Part shown: positions 1-8,763 of the stretch, piece after piece
Layout of the letters: the number at the start of each line of letters is the position of its first letter
How positions within the stretch are numbered: the stretch's first letter is position 1
NCBI GenBank assembly: GCA_000955785.1
Contig: JYOD01000052.1
Coordinates: 400 to 64,399 of the forward strand
Length of the DNA stretch: 64,000 nucleotides
Direction: 5' to 3'
DNA from: Burkholderiaceae bacterium 16
GTDB taxonomy: Bacteria; Pseudomonadota; Gammaproteobacteria; Burkholderiales; Burkholderiaceae
Notes under the pieces: model-generated
Seen by the model: the letters and a program-made list of their open reading frames with translations, nothing else
Databases searched by the model: none
Told to the model about the DNA's origin: nothing
Program-made: the position numbers and the translations under genes

Positions 1-104
1 ACGCTGATCGGGCTGTGTTCGAGAAAGCGTTCCACTACTGCGTCCAGTACCACGCCATTGACTCCGGTTTCTGTTCGAGAACACGGAGGGTGCCCTAATT
101 TTCG
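1..104 (-). mobile_element. possible 5' end of an IS4-family transposase, cut by window edge
   Basis: On the minus strand an open frame runs off the left edge and reads (from about position 77) RTETGVNGVVLDAVVERFLE followed by HSPISV. The pattern of a short lead, VVLDA-VERF and a SP-SV turn resembles the N terminus of IS4-family transposases as I remember them. Only about 25 residues are visible and there is no ATG in them; GTG at 53 is a possible start. The match is from memory and short, so treat it as a hint that a mobile element lies to the left. Confidence 0.3.
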
Positions 105-243
105 TCACCTTGAAAGGGGTGCTTCTTAGCCCTCAAGTAGGCAAGAGATGTGTCGGTGGCCCGAAGGAGATCGCGGCATCTGAAGGTCTCGGGGCGCCGA
201 AAAATCGACCACTGAGAAAACCGCGACTTGATTGGAGACAGTG

Positions 244-1111
244 ATGGACACGCAGATCCGTAACCCGACGACGGTGAACCCGGCGCCCGTGATCGCATTG
301 CATTGCTCGGGTGCGGGTGCGGGGCAATGGCGGCAGCTTGGCAGCGCGCTCGACCCGTGCCACGCGCTCTTTGCACCCAAGCATTACGGCTGCGACAGCT
401 CTGGCCCATGGAGTGGCGTGCGCGCCTTTACCCTGGCAGACGAGGCGGCGAGAACGATCGACATCATCGATCGTGCCGGTTGCAAGGTGCACCTCGTCGG
501 TCACTCCTATGGCGGAGGCGTTGCGCTCCATGCGGCTGTCGAGCGATCGCATCGTATTGCCAGCCTTACCCTATGAGCCGTCCGCCTTTCACCTGCTGAA
601 AGCGATCGGCGCGCACGGGACGGCCGCGTTCGCCGAGATCCGGGCGATCGCTACGAAAACCGCAGAGGCGGTATGCACCGGCGACTACATCGGCGCGGCC
701 ATGTCGTTTGTCGACTACTGGAGCGGCCCGGGCGCGTGGGCCGCGCTACGGCCGTCCGTGCAAGCCGCGCTGGCACGCTGGACGCCAAAAGCACCGCTGG
801 ATTTTCGCGCGCTGATCGAGGAGCCGACGCCTATGGCCGCATACGGCGACCTCGATTTTCCCGTGTTGATCATGCGGGGCGAACATGCGCCCGCGCCGAC
901 GCGACTCATCGCGGAAGCGTTGCCGGCACTCATGCCCGCCGCCAGTCTTGTTGTCATCGAAGGCGCCGGTCATATGGGCCCGCTCACGCATACGCTCGAA
1001 GTCAACGCTGCGATTGTGCGGCATATCGGAAGTGCGGAAGTGCGGGAGCGCGGCTGGCGGTCGCCTGACTCAGGAACAGACGTGCTGGTTGGTGCTCGTG
1101 TGCTAGATTAG
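244..1111 (+). pseudogene. alpha/beta-fold hydrolase, frameshifted
   Basis: A cytoplasmic alpha/beta hydrolase read in two frames. The first frame starts at ATG 244 behind GGAG and carries the lipase-type nucleophile elbow GHSYGG, preceded by a HCSGAGAGQW segment typical of the oxyanion region. It ends with SLTL-stop at 576. The second frame picks up seamlessly as YEPSAFHLLK and carries the rest of the fold, including FPVLIMRGEHAPAPT (acid-residue region) and the catalytic His region VVIEGAGHMGPLTH. Joining the frames as SLTL-YEPSAFHLL restores a normal protein of about 285 residues, which implies loss of two bases near 573-575. Either the gene is broken or there is a sequencing error. The substrate cannot be told from the sequence. 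Confidence 0.8.
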
Positions 1112-1159
1112 TGCCGGACTTCGAACGGGGGAGTGACAAATGTGGCGGGATTCAGGTAG

Positions 1160-2395
1160 ATGGATTCGCTGATCACCGCCGCGGCGCGTGCGCTCGCTGC
1201 GGGTGACCCCCTTGGCGCGCTGAACCGGGTCGCCTTGCGCGACGACGCGCCTGCGCTCGCGCTTCGCGGCATCGCGATGGCACAGCTCGGGGATCTCGCC
1301 CGGGCCAAGGCGCTCGTGCGAAGCGCGGCGCGCGCCTTCGGCCCGAAAGAAGCCGTGGCCCGCGCTAGGTGTGTCATTGCCGAAGCGGAGATCGCACTCG
1401 CCTCGCGCGACCTGGGCTGGCCCGCCAGGGCGCTCGACGCAGCCCGATCAACGCTCGAAGCGCACGGCGACCACGTCAACGCCGCGCATGCGCGGTATCT
1501 CGAAGTCAGGCGCCTCCTCCTGATCGGGCGTCTCGACGACGCCGAACATACGCTCGCCGGACTCGACTCCTCGCCCTTTCCACCTGCCGACTTTCCGCCT
1601 GCATTAAAGACCGCCCACGAACTGGTCGTTGCCGGGATCGCAATGCGACGCCTGCAAGCGAAAACGGCGCGCGCCGCGCTCGATCAGGCCCAGTGCGCCG
1701 CACGCCTCGCGGGAATCCCCGCGCTGACGGCGGAGGTTGAAAACGCATCCCTCATCCTGAACACGCCGGCGGCGCGCCTGATTGCGCGTGGCAAAGAGCG
1801 GCTCCTGCTGCTGGATGAAGTGGAAGCGCTGCTGGCGTCGAAAGCGCTCGTCGTGGACGCATGCCGCAATGTCGTGCATAACGCCGGCAAGGTGGTCTCG
1901 CTCGCCAGGCGTCCCGTGTTGTTCGCGCTCGCACGCACACTGGCCGAAGCGTGGCCCGAAGACGTACCCCGGGAAACGCTCATCGCGCAGGCATTCCGGA
2001 CGAAGCACGCCGATGAATCGCATCGCGTGCGATTACGCGTTGAAGTCGGGCGGCTTCGCACCGTGCTTCGGGAAGTGGCCGGCGTGAGCGCCACGAAGCG
2101 AGGATTCGCGCTGGTGCCGGGCCACGCGCGCGAGATCGTCGTGCTGGCGCGTCCCGTCGAAGACAAGCACGCGGCAGTGCTCGCCTTCCTTGCCGACGGT
2201 GAGTCATGGTCAAGCTCGGCCCTGGCGCTGGCGCTTGGCGCCAGCCAGCGCACCGTGCAGCGGGCGATCGATGCGCTTGCGGCAGCAGGCAAGGTGCAGT
2301 CGTTTGGTCACGGGCGGGCGCGTCGCTGGGTGACCCCGCCCGTGCCGGGATTCGCGACGACCTTGTTACTCCCCGCGCCCTTGCCAAGTGACTAG
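1160..2395 (+). CDS. TPR-like / winged-helix transcriptional regulator
   Basis: A 411-residue protein. Residues 1-210 are alanine-rich paired helices resembling TPR or helical-repeat signalling domains. The middle (about 230-320) has an LRVEVGRLRTVLREV segment like an OmpR/BTAD-type winged helix. Residues about 340-395 form an HTH (ALALALGASQRTVQRAIDAL), the kind that reads DNA by a recognition helix. No periplasmic or membrane segment is seen, so it should act in the cytoplasm. It lies 35 bp upstream of a beta-propeller gene on the same strand, a pairing I recall from other Burkholderiales, so it may control or be co-transcribed with that gene. The start follows a weak AGG. DNA binding is well supported; the ligand and targets are unknown. 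Confidence 0.7.
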   Translation: MDSLITAAARALAAGDPLGALNRVALRDDAPALALRGIAMAQLGDLARAKALVRSAARAFGPKEAVARARCVIAEAEIALASRDLGWPARALDAARSTLEAHGDHVNAAHARYLEVRRLLLIGRLDDAEHTLAGLDSSPFPPADFPPALKTAHELVVAGIAMRRLQAKTARAALDQAQCAARLAGIPALTAEVENASLILNTPAARLIARGKERLLLLDEVEALLASKALVVDACRNVVHNAGKVVSLARRPVLFALARTLAEAWPEDVPRETLIAQAFRTKHADESHRVRLRVEVGRLRTVLREVAGVSATKRGFALVPGHAREIVVLARPVEDKHAAVLAFLADGESWSSSALALALGASQRTVQRAIDALAAAGKVQSFGHGRARRWVTPPVPGFATTLLLPAPLPSD

Positions 2396-2430
2396 GATGT
2401 ACACATGCAACCAGTGACGAGGACAGAGAA

Positions 2431-3117
2431 ATGAAACACTCAGCAGCCGAAATCATCCGTGAATACGGACCCTTTCCAGGTATCGACAACGTGCATGGCG
2501 TCACCTATGACGGTCAGCAAGTCTGGTTCGCTACCGGAGACAAGCTGAACGCCCTCGATCCGGCGAGTGGCAAGACGCTGCGCTCAATCGATGTCGCCGC
2601 GCACGCAGGAACGGCCTTTGACGGCCGGTATCTCTATCAGATCGCCGAGAATCGCATCCAGAAGATCGACCCGGCAACCGGCCGCGTACTTGGCACGATT
2701 CCGGCGCCCGGCAGCGGCGGTGACTCGGGGCTCGCGTGGGCCGAAGGAACGCTCTGGGTGGGGCAGTACCGGGACCGGAAGATCCATCAGGTCGATCCCC
2801 AGACCGGGGCGATTCTCCGCACCATCGAGTCCAACCGCTTTGTCACCGGGGTCACGTGGATCGACGGAGAACTCTGGCACGGCACCTGGGAAGGCGACCA
2901 GAGCGAACTGAGGCGAATCGATCCTCGGACAGGCGTGGTCCAGGAGAAGGTCGAGATGCCGCCTGGCGCCGGCATCTCGGGACTCGAGTCCGATGGCGGC
3001 GACCAGTTCTTCTGCGGTGGCGGGAGTAGCGGGAAGGTCAGAGCCGTCCGCCGACCCAGGCGAGGCGCCGCGGCTGGTGGGGACAACGGCATCGCCGCCG
3101 ATACCAGGAACAAGTAG
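2431..3117 (+). CDS. YncE/glutamine cyclotransferase-like beta-propeller protein
   Basis: A 228-residue protein built of repeated blades with the pattern W-x-G-(D/E)-x-L-x-x-(I/L)-DP-x-(T/S)-G, for example NALDPASGKTLRSIDV, QKIDPATGRVLGTI, HQVDPQTGAILRTI and RRIDPRTGVVQEKV. This is the signature of YncE or Vgb-like propellers and of the glutaminyl-peptide cyclotransferase superfamily. There is no signal peptide, and no enzyme active site can be assigned. The C terminus contains FCGGGSSGKVRAVRRP, a cysteine and glycine-rich motif I recall as conserved in this small family. The start is well placed after GAGGACAGAGAA. It follows the HTH regulator by 35 bp and probably shares its transcript. Function unknown; it may bind a small ligand or a protein. 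Confidence 0.75.
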   Translation: MKHSAAEIIREYGPFPGIDNVHGVTYDGQQVWFATGDKLNALDPASGKTLRSIDVAAHAGTAFDGRYLYQIAENRIQKIDPATGRVLGTIPAPGSGGDSGLAWAEGTLWVGQYRDRKIHQVDPQTGAILRTIESNRFVTGVTWIDGELWHGTWEGDQSELRRIDPRTGVVQEKVEMPPGAGISGLESDGGDQFFCGGGSSGKVRAVRRPRRGAAAGGDNGIAADTRNK

Positions 3118-3252
3118 TCGAAGCGGCCGTCGCGGGCGAGGTTGCGCAAGCCAGGGCGACAAGGCGCGCCACCCTCGGCGGCAGTGATGCAACTGCGAGG
3201 TAAGACTCAAACGGCGCGTGACAAGTTGCGGGGGCAGATCGGTTTTGATTAA

Positions 3253-3281
3253 TTGACCGCTCAGTCGGTTTATTTTAGGAT
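3253..3281 (+). promoter_or_regulatory. sigma70-type promoter with overlapping TetR-like operator for the acylase gene
   Basis: TTGACC (3253-3258) and TAGGAT (3276-3281) are separated by exactly 17 bp, 38 bp upstream of the acylase ATG. The spacer carries ACCGCTCAGTCGGT (3256-3269), whose ACCG/CGGT ends resemble operators of TetR-family repressors. The symmetry is only 4+4 bases, so the operator part is tentative; the promoter spacing is seen directly. Confidence 0.6.
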
Positions 3282-3319
3282 GTGCCGGCGCCATAAAGAA
3301 AAGAGACACCGGAGACATC

Positions 3320-5899
3320 ATGCCCCTGCGCCCCCGCCTTGCCTGCATTGCGTCGACTGCCGCCATCCTCGCCCTCGGCGGCATCGTGGATATTCCCATT
3401 GGTCTTGCGACGGCACATGCGTCCTCGGCCCCTGCCGCGCAGCAGGTCGTGATCAAGCGGGACGAGTATGGCGTGCCGCATATCTACGCGGACACCGCCT
3501 ACAAGCTTTTCTATGGCTATGCCTATGCCGTCGCGCAAGACCGGCTGTTCCAGATGGAGATGGCAAAGCGCAGCACGCAAGGCACGGTGGCCGAGGTGTT
3601 CGGCGAGAAGTTCGCCAAGTTCGACCTGGCAACGCGCGGCAACTACTGGCCCGCGGCGATCGAGCAACAAATTGCAGCCTTGCCGAAAAGGGAGCGCGAC
3701 ATCCTCGATGGCTATGCCGCCGGGATGAATGCGTGGATCGCGCAGGTCCGTGCGCGGCACGACACCTTGATGCCCAAGCAGTTCAACGATGCCGGCTTCA
3801 AGCCTTCAGACTGGAGCGCATTCGACGTGGCGATGGTGTTCGTCGGCACCATGGCGAACCGCTTCTCCGACAGCACCAGCGAGGTGGACAACCTCGCGCT
3901 GCTCACCGCCCTGAAGGACCGGTATGGCGAAGCGCGCGGCATGGATCTGTTCACTCAGTTGAAGTGGCTCGTCAACCCGAAGGCGGTCACCACCATCGCC
4001 GCCGACGAGCGTACTTACCCGATATGGCTCGGCGCCCCGGCAGCCGCCGGTGAGCTTGCCTACACATTGCCGCGCTACGACGGACCGCTTCCGATGGCGG
4101 AGCGGCCCGCGCGCGGCGACGACGGCATGCTGCTCGCGCTCGACGCGCAGGCCAACCGCGACACCGTGTTCGCCCAGTATGCGCAGAGCGGCGCCAACGG
4201 CCTTGCCGGCTTCCCGACCACCAGCAATATGTGGGTGATCGGCAAGCAGCGTGCGCGCGGTGCCAAGGCGATCATGCTCAACGGGCCGCAGTTTGGCTGG
4301 TTCAACCCTGGCTACACCTACGGTATTGGCCTGCATGGTGCGGGCTTCGATATCGTCGGCAATACGCCGTTTGCTTACCCCTGCATCCTGTTTGGCCACA
4401 ACGGCAAGATCTCATGGGGATCGACTGCCGGCTTTGGCGACGACATTGACATGTTCGCCGAGCGCGTCGACCCCACCCGGCCTGACTTCTACCGGCACAA
4501 CGGCAAGTGGGAGCAGATGCAAAAGCGCTCCGAGATCATCCACGTCAAGGATGGCGTGCCCGTGACACTCGACGTCTACCGTACCGTGCACGGCATCGTC
4601 ATGCAGCGGGACGACGCCACGCACACGGCCTATACCAAGGCACGCGCCTGGAGTGGAAAGGAAGTCCAGTCGCTCCTGGCGTGGACCCGCCAGGCGCAGG
4701 CGCATGACTGGAAGAGTTGGACAGCCCAGGCCGCACGACAGGCCTTGACCATCAATTGGTACTATGCGGACCGCCAGGGCAATATCGGATACGTACACAC
4801 CGGCGCCTATCCGCATCGTCGGACCGGGCACGACCCGCGCCTGCCGGTGCCCGGTACAGGGGAATGGGACTGGCGCGGCGTACTGGCGTTCTCCACCAAC
4901 CCGCAGGTCTACAACCCGCGCTCGGGCTATATCGCCAACTGGAACAACTCGCCTGAGCAGGGCTACCCGGCCTCTGATCTGTTTGCCTTCCTGTGGGGCG
5001 CAGCGGACCGCAATGTCGAAATCCAGCATCGCATCGAGGCGCACGCGACGCTCGACAGCGACGATGCCTGGCAGATACTGAAGGACACCAGCCGCTCGGA
5101 CCTGAACGTGCGGCACTTCCTGCCGTTCATCCGCAATGCCACGGCGGCGCTGCCTGCCGATGACCCGCGCCGCCGCCTTGCCGATACGCTGGCGGGCTGG
5201 AACGGCATCAACGACGACCCGCGCGACACCGGAAAGTACGCCCGGCCCGGCTCGGCCATCATGAATGCCTGGCTCACGTCGATGCTGGCAAGGACCGTCG
5301 TCAAGGCGGTACCGGCGCCGTTCGACAAGTGGTACATGGCCAGCGGCTACGAGACGACGCAGGATGGCCCCACCGGCTCGCTGAACCTCAGCACGGGCAG
5401 CAAGGTTCTTTATGAGGCGCTGCTGGGACCTCGCTCGGCCATTCCCCAGCGCGTGGACCTGTTTGGCGGCGCTGCGCCAGACGACGTAATTCGCGCCGCA
5501 CTGGGCGACGCCTGGACATCGCTGTCGGCCAAGTACGGGGACGATATCGCGCGGTGGCAACCGCCAGCCGTGATGCTCACCTTCCGCGCGAACAACTTTT
5601 TCGGCATTCCGCAGGCGGATGTGGCCGAAGCCATCCGCGTGCCGGAGTACCAGAACCGTGGGACGGAGAATGACCTGATCGTGTTCGGTAGTGCCGCCGC
5701 TGCCGGCAAGACGCAGGCATGGGATGTGGTCGCACCGGGGCAAAGCGGGTTCGTCGCGCCGGATGGTACCCGCTCACCGCACTACAGTGACCAGCTCGCC
5801 CTCTATACGGGCTTCGGCCGCAAGCCGCTGCGCCTGGAGGCGGGCGAGGTCGCGCGACATACGCGCAGCGAGGAAAAGGTCATGGTCGCACCTCGGTAG
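3320..5899 (+). CDS. penicillin G acylase-type Ntn-hydrolase precursor
   Basis: An 859-residue precursor, close to the 846 residues of E. coli penicillin G acylase. An N-terminal signal peptide (about residues 1-35, ending near AHA-SS) sends it to the periplasm. The alpha chain starts with VVIKRDEYGVPHIYADT. The autocatalytic cleavage site is TT/SNMWVIG, making Ser302 the predicted N-terminal nucleophile of the beta chain. Further family segments are GFDIVGNTPFAYPCILFGHN, GKISWGSTAGFGDD and NWYYADRQGNIGYVHTG. The family hydrolyses phenylacetyl amides and, in some members, N-acyl homoserine lactones. The start has GGAGAC seven bases upstream. It stands alone with its own promoter. Natural substrate unknown; aryl-acetyl amides or AHL signals are both plausible. 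Confidence 0.9.
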   Translation: MPLRPRLACIASTAAILALGGIVDIPIGLATAHASSAPAAQQVVIKRDEYGVPHIYADTAYKLFYGYAYAVAQDRLFQMEMAKRSTQGTVAEVFGEKFAKFDLATRGNYWPAAIEQQIAALPKRERDILDGYAAGMNAWIAQVRARHDTLMPKQFNDAGFKPSDWSAFDVAMVFVGTMANRFSDSTSEVDNLALLTALKDRYGEARGMDLFTQLKWLVNPKAVTTIAADERTYPIWLGAPAAAGELAYTLPRYDGPLPMAERPARGDDGMLLALDAQANRDTVFAQYAQSGANGLAGFPTTSNMWVIGKQRARGAKAIMLNGPQFGWFNPGYTYGIGLHGAGFDIVGNTPFAYPCILFGHNGKISWGSTAGFGDDIDMFAERVDPTRPDFYRHNGKWEQMQKRSEIIHVKDGVPVTLDVYRTVHGIVMQRDDATHTAYTKARAWSGKEVQSLLAWTRQAQAHDWKSWTAQAARQALTINWYYADRQGNIGYVHTGAYPHRRTGHDPRLPVPGTGEWDWRGVLAFSTNPQVYNPRSGYIANWNNSPEQGYPASDLFAFLWGAADRNVEIQHRIEAHATLDSDDAWQILKDTSRSDLNVRHFLPFIRNATAALPADDPRRRLADTLAGWNGINDDPRDTGKYARPGSAIMNAWLTSMLARTVVKAVPAPFDKWYMASGYETTQDGPTGSLNLSTGSKVLYEALLGPRSAIPQRVDLFGGAAPDDVIRAALGDAWTSLSAKYGDDIARWQPPAVMLTFRANNFFGIPQADVAEAIRVPEYQNRGTENDLIVFGSAAAAGKTQAWDVVAPGQSGFVAPDGTRSPHYSDQLALYTGFGRKPLRLEAGEVARHTRSEEKVMVAPR

Positions 5900-6519
5900 A
5901 TCGTCGCTGGCAGGGTCTGGCTGACGGTCTCGGGTTGATCGTTGGCGTCGGACTCGGTGGCGGTGTGAGCGCCATCATGGCAGCCAGCGCGCCAAGACGG
6001 AGGGGCCTCGCTGACGGGGGATCGAATGGAGGGGGACTTTCATTCGATCACCCCAAAACAGGCCGCCAAATCCGAGCGCGAGCGCGGCCGGTACCGGCCT
6101 TTCGGCAAAGGCGTGCTCGAACGGCAGAGAAGGCCGATTTGCCGACGCTCGACAGGGCAAGCCCGACGGCCGTTGTCGGCCTCATTTGAGACGTACCACC
6201 TCGCGACAGGCGACCGAATGGTCAGCGCGAAGCCGCTCCATCCTGATCTCCGGCCGTTCCCTTGGCCACCGGCCATCCGAGACCCACTCGCGATGTCTCA
6301 CTTCCGCTCGCTGGTCTGGCCACGCGGCCTCGAACGCCTGCGCAGGCCGATGGCGCTACGCGATCATCTCGTGAAGGCGGCGAACATCTCGTCCGGCAAA
6401 ATCCATCCATATCTGGTGAGTTTCGGGCAAACTGGGCTCGTCGCCCGGGACCCGCTTTGTCCACAGATCGACTTGCGGCTATTCGTCTTTCGGGAAGAAG
6501 GGCTGCCCCGCGAGGCAAC
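5900..6519. other. 620-bp intergenic stretch with no convincing gene
   Basis: Between the acylase and the convergent AraC regulator. Several open frames exist on both strands (for example 6026-6589 plus and 6222-6560 minus), but none shows a ribosome-binding site with a recognisable domain, and their composition is that of random high-G+C sequence. The one clear structure is the hairpin at 6016-6054, listed separately. It may be a decayed gene or an old insertion scar. Confidence 0.6.
6016..6054. repeat. inverted repeat / hairpin after the acylase gene
   Basis: GGGGGATCGAATG (6016-6028) pairs with CATTCGATCACCCC (6041-6054) with a small bulge and a 12-base loop. There is no T-run on either side, so it is not a classical intrinsic terminator. 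It could be an mRNA 3'-end stabiliser for the acylase transcript or a remnant of an element end. Confidence 0.5.
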
Positions 6520-7551
6520 TCAGCGATCCGCGCTGCGTGCCAGCGACTCCCGACGAACAACCGACGGTGGCTTCCCGAACCAGCGCTGACAGGCCCGGGT
6601 CAGCACGGACTGGTCCGCGAAGTTCAGCAACTGCGCCACCAGTGAAAGACCGATGTCCGCTTGCGCGAGCAGTTGGCCGGCGAGTTCGCGTCGCGCCGTG
6701 TCCTTCAGCATTTCGAAGGTTTGCCCGTCCTCCTGGAGCCGGCGTTGCAGGGTACGCGGATGCAGGCGCAGCACGCGCGCGACGACCACGAGGTTGACCG
6801 GTGCCAGCCTCATCTGGGTGCGCAAGGTCTGCAGCACCTGCTCGGTCAGCGAAGCCTTTGCCCGCGGCGCCGCCGCGACGAGGTAGCGCTCCACGAAGGC
6901 CTGGAGCTGATCGTTCTGCCGGGGAAGTCGTCTGCGCCACGCGACCGATTCCACCACGATGCCGTCGAACGTTGACCGGAAGCAGGGGACCAGTCCCAGG
7001 TGTTCCCGGTACTGGCGGTTGCTGCCCGCTTGCGCATGGCGGAAGTGAACCTCCGCGGGGCCGACCTCCTCGTCCGACAGTACGCGAACTACCTTGCAGA
7101 TGTGGCTCACTGAGTGCTCGGTTGCCTGAGGCAGCAGCGGCAGGTCCGGCAGCAGAAAGCGCAATTCGACCTGCTCGTGCGACGACCCATGGGCCTCGCG
7201 CACCTCAATGGCAATACCCGGCGCATGGTAGTGCATGTGCCGGCCCGCCATCAGCATGCCGTCCCGAACGCTGCGGGCCGACTGGATGGCCAGCCACAGC
7301 ACCCCCAGAAAGCTGGGGTCTTTCGCATCGGAAAGGCGCAGTCCGAAGTCGGCCACGCCCAACTCCTTGGCGCCAATCTCGATGGCCTGCAGCACGTTTC
7401 GATAGGGCAGGTATCGATCCGGGTCGTCGAGCGAGCTCGCGTCGAGGCCTGCCTTGGCGAGCAGCGCGCGCGGATCTCCGCCGAGCGACTGCACCAAGGG
7501 CGAGTAACTCTCCAATGCCGCGGCACGAACGAGGTTGTGGTGAACCGTCAT
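6520..7551 (-). CDS. AraC-family transcriptional regulator (OruR-type N-domain)
   Basis: A 343-residue regulator. Residues about 15-210 match the arabinose-binding-like domain of the OruR/ArgR-type AraC group (DPDRYLPYRNVLQAIEIGAKEL, then FGLRLSDAKDPSFLGVLWLA). The C-terminal ~100 residues hold two HTH motifs: VNLVVVARVLRLHPRTLQRR and LSLVAQLLNFADQSVLTRAC followed by RWFGKPPSVVRRES. The chosen ATG at 7551 starts MTVHHNLVRAAALES, the usual beginning of this group; an upstream in-frame extension of 49 codons has no family similarity. It is divergent from the dehydrogenase/aldolase/HD/BASS operon, whose start lies 170 bp away, and is the obvious candidate to activate it in response to the operon's substrate. 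Confidence 0.85.
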   Translation of the reverse strand: MTVHHNLVRAAALESYSPLVQSLGGDPRALLAKAGLDASSLDDPDRYLPYRNVLQAIEIGAKELGVADFGLRLSDAKDPSFLGVLWLAIQSARSVRDGMLMAGRHMHYHAPGIAIEVREAHGSSHEQVELRFLLPDLPLLPQATEHSVSHICKVVRVLSDEEVGPAEVHFRHAQAGSNRQYREHLGLVPCFRSTFDGIVVESVAWRRRLPRQNDQLQAFVERYLVAAAPRAKASLTEQVLQTLRTQMRLAPVNLVVVARVLRLHPRTLQRRLQEDGQTFEMLKDTARRELAGQLLAQADIGLSLVAQLLNFADQSVLTRACQRWFGKPPSVVRRESLARSADR

Positions 7552-7665
7552 CCTCACAGTGTCGCATGGAATCAAGGAATTGTCACTTAGGATCAATCCT
7601 GTAATCGGGAATGCGCCTATCGTTGTCCTCACTCCAGCGCTACCCACTACACGAAGGAGCGAACG

Positions 7666-7728
7666 ATGCATTCCGAAGCCACTGTCACCCGGCCTCAACA
7701 GACCCGGCCGGGAAAGGACTTGAAATGA
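7666..7728 (+). CDS. 20-codon leader ORF, translationally coupled to the dehydrogenase
   Basis: ATG at 7666 follows GAAGGAGCGAACG, a strong Shine-Dalgarno with ideal spacing. It encodes MHSEATVTRPQQTRPGKDLK, then TGA, which overlaps the dehydrogenase ATG as ATGA. The dehydrogenase's own upstream region has only a weaker GGAAAGG. This arrangement would let ribosomes finishing the leader restart on the first enzyme. The peptide has no recognised family. It may be a coupling device, an attenuator, or the stump of a deleted gene. Confidence 0.4.
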   Translation: MHSEATVTRPQQTRPGKDLK

Positions 7729-8726
7729 ACGCTGGCACGACCACCGCGTACAAGCCCCTCATCGCCCTGTCGCGGCGTATCCCCGACGCCTCGCTGGCGA
7801 TCCTGCGCGAACTCGGCGAGGTCCATATGCCTGCCGAGCGCGAGGAAGGCGGCGACCTGGCCCCGCTGTTCAAGCATGCCGACTGCGTGCTCGTCATCCC
7901 CGGCGATTGCATCGATGCCAAGCTGCTCGCGTCGTGCCCGCGGCTGCGACTCGTCATCACGATCAGCGCGGGCTTCGACCACATCGACCTGCAGGCATGC
8001 ACCGCGCGCGGAATCCGGGTGGCCCACACGCCCGGCGCGGTGTGCGCCGCCACTGCCGACATGGCCTTCGGCCTGCTGCTTGCAGCTTCGCGCCGCATCG
8101 TGGAGGCGGACGCCTTCGTGCGTGCCGGCCGCTGGGTCGGGCAACTCTCGCCGCTGCCCGGCCAGGACGTTCACCACACGCGCATGGGCATCATCGGCCT
8201 CGGCCGCATCGGCGCGCTGCTGGCCCGGCGCGCCCGGGGCTTCGACATGGACGTGTGCTACCACAGCCGGCGGCGCGTAAGCGAGCAGGAGGAAGCAGCG
8301 CTCGGCGTGCGCTGGCTGCCGCTCGACGAACTGCTCACCCAAAGCGACGCGGTGATGGTGCAGGTGCCCTATGGCCCCGCTACGCACCACCTGGTCAGCA
8401 CTCGCGAGCTGTCGTTGATGAAAAAGACTGCCGTGCTGGTCAATACCGCACGCGGCGGCGTCGTCGACGACGCTGCCCTGGCCGCCGCCCTGCGCGAGGG
8501 CCGCATTGCCGCCGCCGGGCTCGACGTGACCGAGGGGGAACCGAAGGTGCACCCCGAATTGCTGGCGTTGCCCAACGTCGTGCTGACACCTCACCTCGGC
8601 GCTGCCACGCACGAGACACACCGGCAAATGGCGCGCGAGGCTTTCCAGAACCTGGTTGGTGCGCTGCGCGGCGCGCCGTTGGCCAATTGCCTCAACCCCG
8701 AGGCACAGGCGCCGGCTCAATCCTGA
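7725..8726 (+). CDS. D-isomer-specific 2-hydroxyacid dehydrogenase (glyoxylate/hydroxypyruvate reductase-like)
   Basis: A 333-residue cytoplasmic NAD(P)-dependent enzyme that interconverts 2-keto acids and D-2-hydroxy acids. It shows the N-terminal catalytic half (ITISAGFDHIDLQACTARGI), then the Rossmann motif GIIGLGRIGALLARRARGF with a following CYHSRR, which suggests NADPH preference because of the arginines. Then come the substrate Arg in VNTARGGVVDDAALAAAL, the Glu in GLDVTEGEPKVHPELL and the catalytic His in LTPHLGAATHET. The length is typical of GhrB/GyaR. It is the first enzyme of an operon with a class II aldolase, an HD protein and a BASS transporter; it probably reduces or oxidises a product of that pathway. 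Confidence 0.88.
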   Translation: MNAGTTTAYKPLIALSRRIPDASLAILRELGEVHMPAEREEGGDLAPLFKHADCVLVIPGDCIDAKLLASCPRLRLVITISAGFDHIDLQACTARGIRVAHTPGAVCAATADMAFGLLLAASRRIVEADAFVRAGRWVGQLSPLPGQDVHHTRMGIIGLGRIGALLARRARGFDMDVCYHSRRRVSEQEEAALGVRWLPLDELLTQSDAVMVQVPYGPATHHLVSTRELSLMKKTAVLVNTARGGVVDDAALAAALREGRIAAAGLDVTEGEPKVHPELLALPNVVLTPHLGAATHETHRQMAREAFQNLVGALRGAPLANCLNPEAQAPAQS

Positions 8727-8763
8727 TGTGTACTGCTCATCAACTCAACTGTCTGGACCCAAC

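Noticed and set aside
6026..6589. 187-codon plus-strand frame after the acylase gene
   Set aside because: No ribosome-binding site, low-complexity Arg/Pro-rich product, no recognisable domain, and it overlaps the AraC gene's 3' end.
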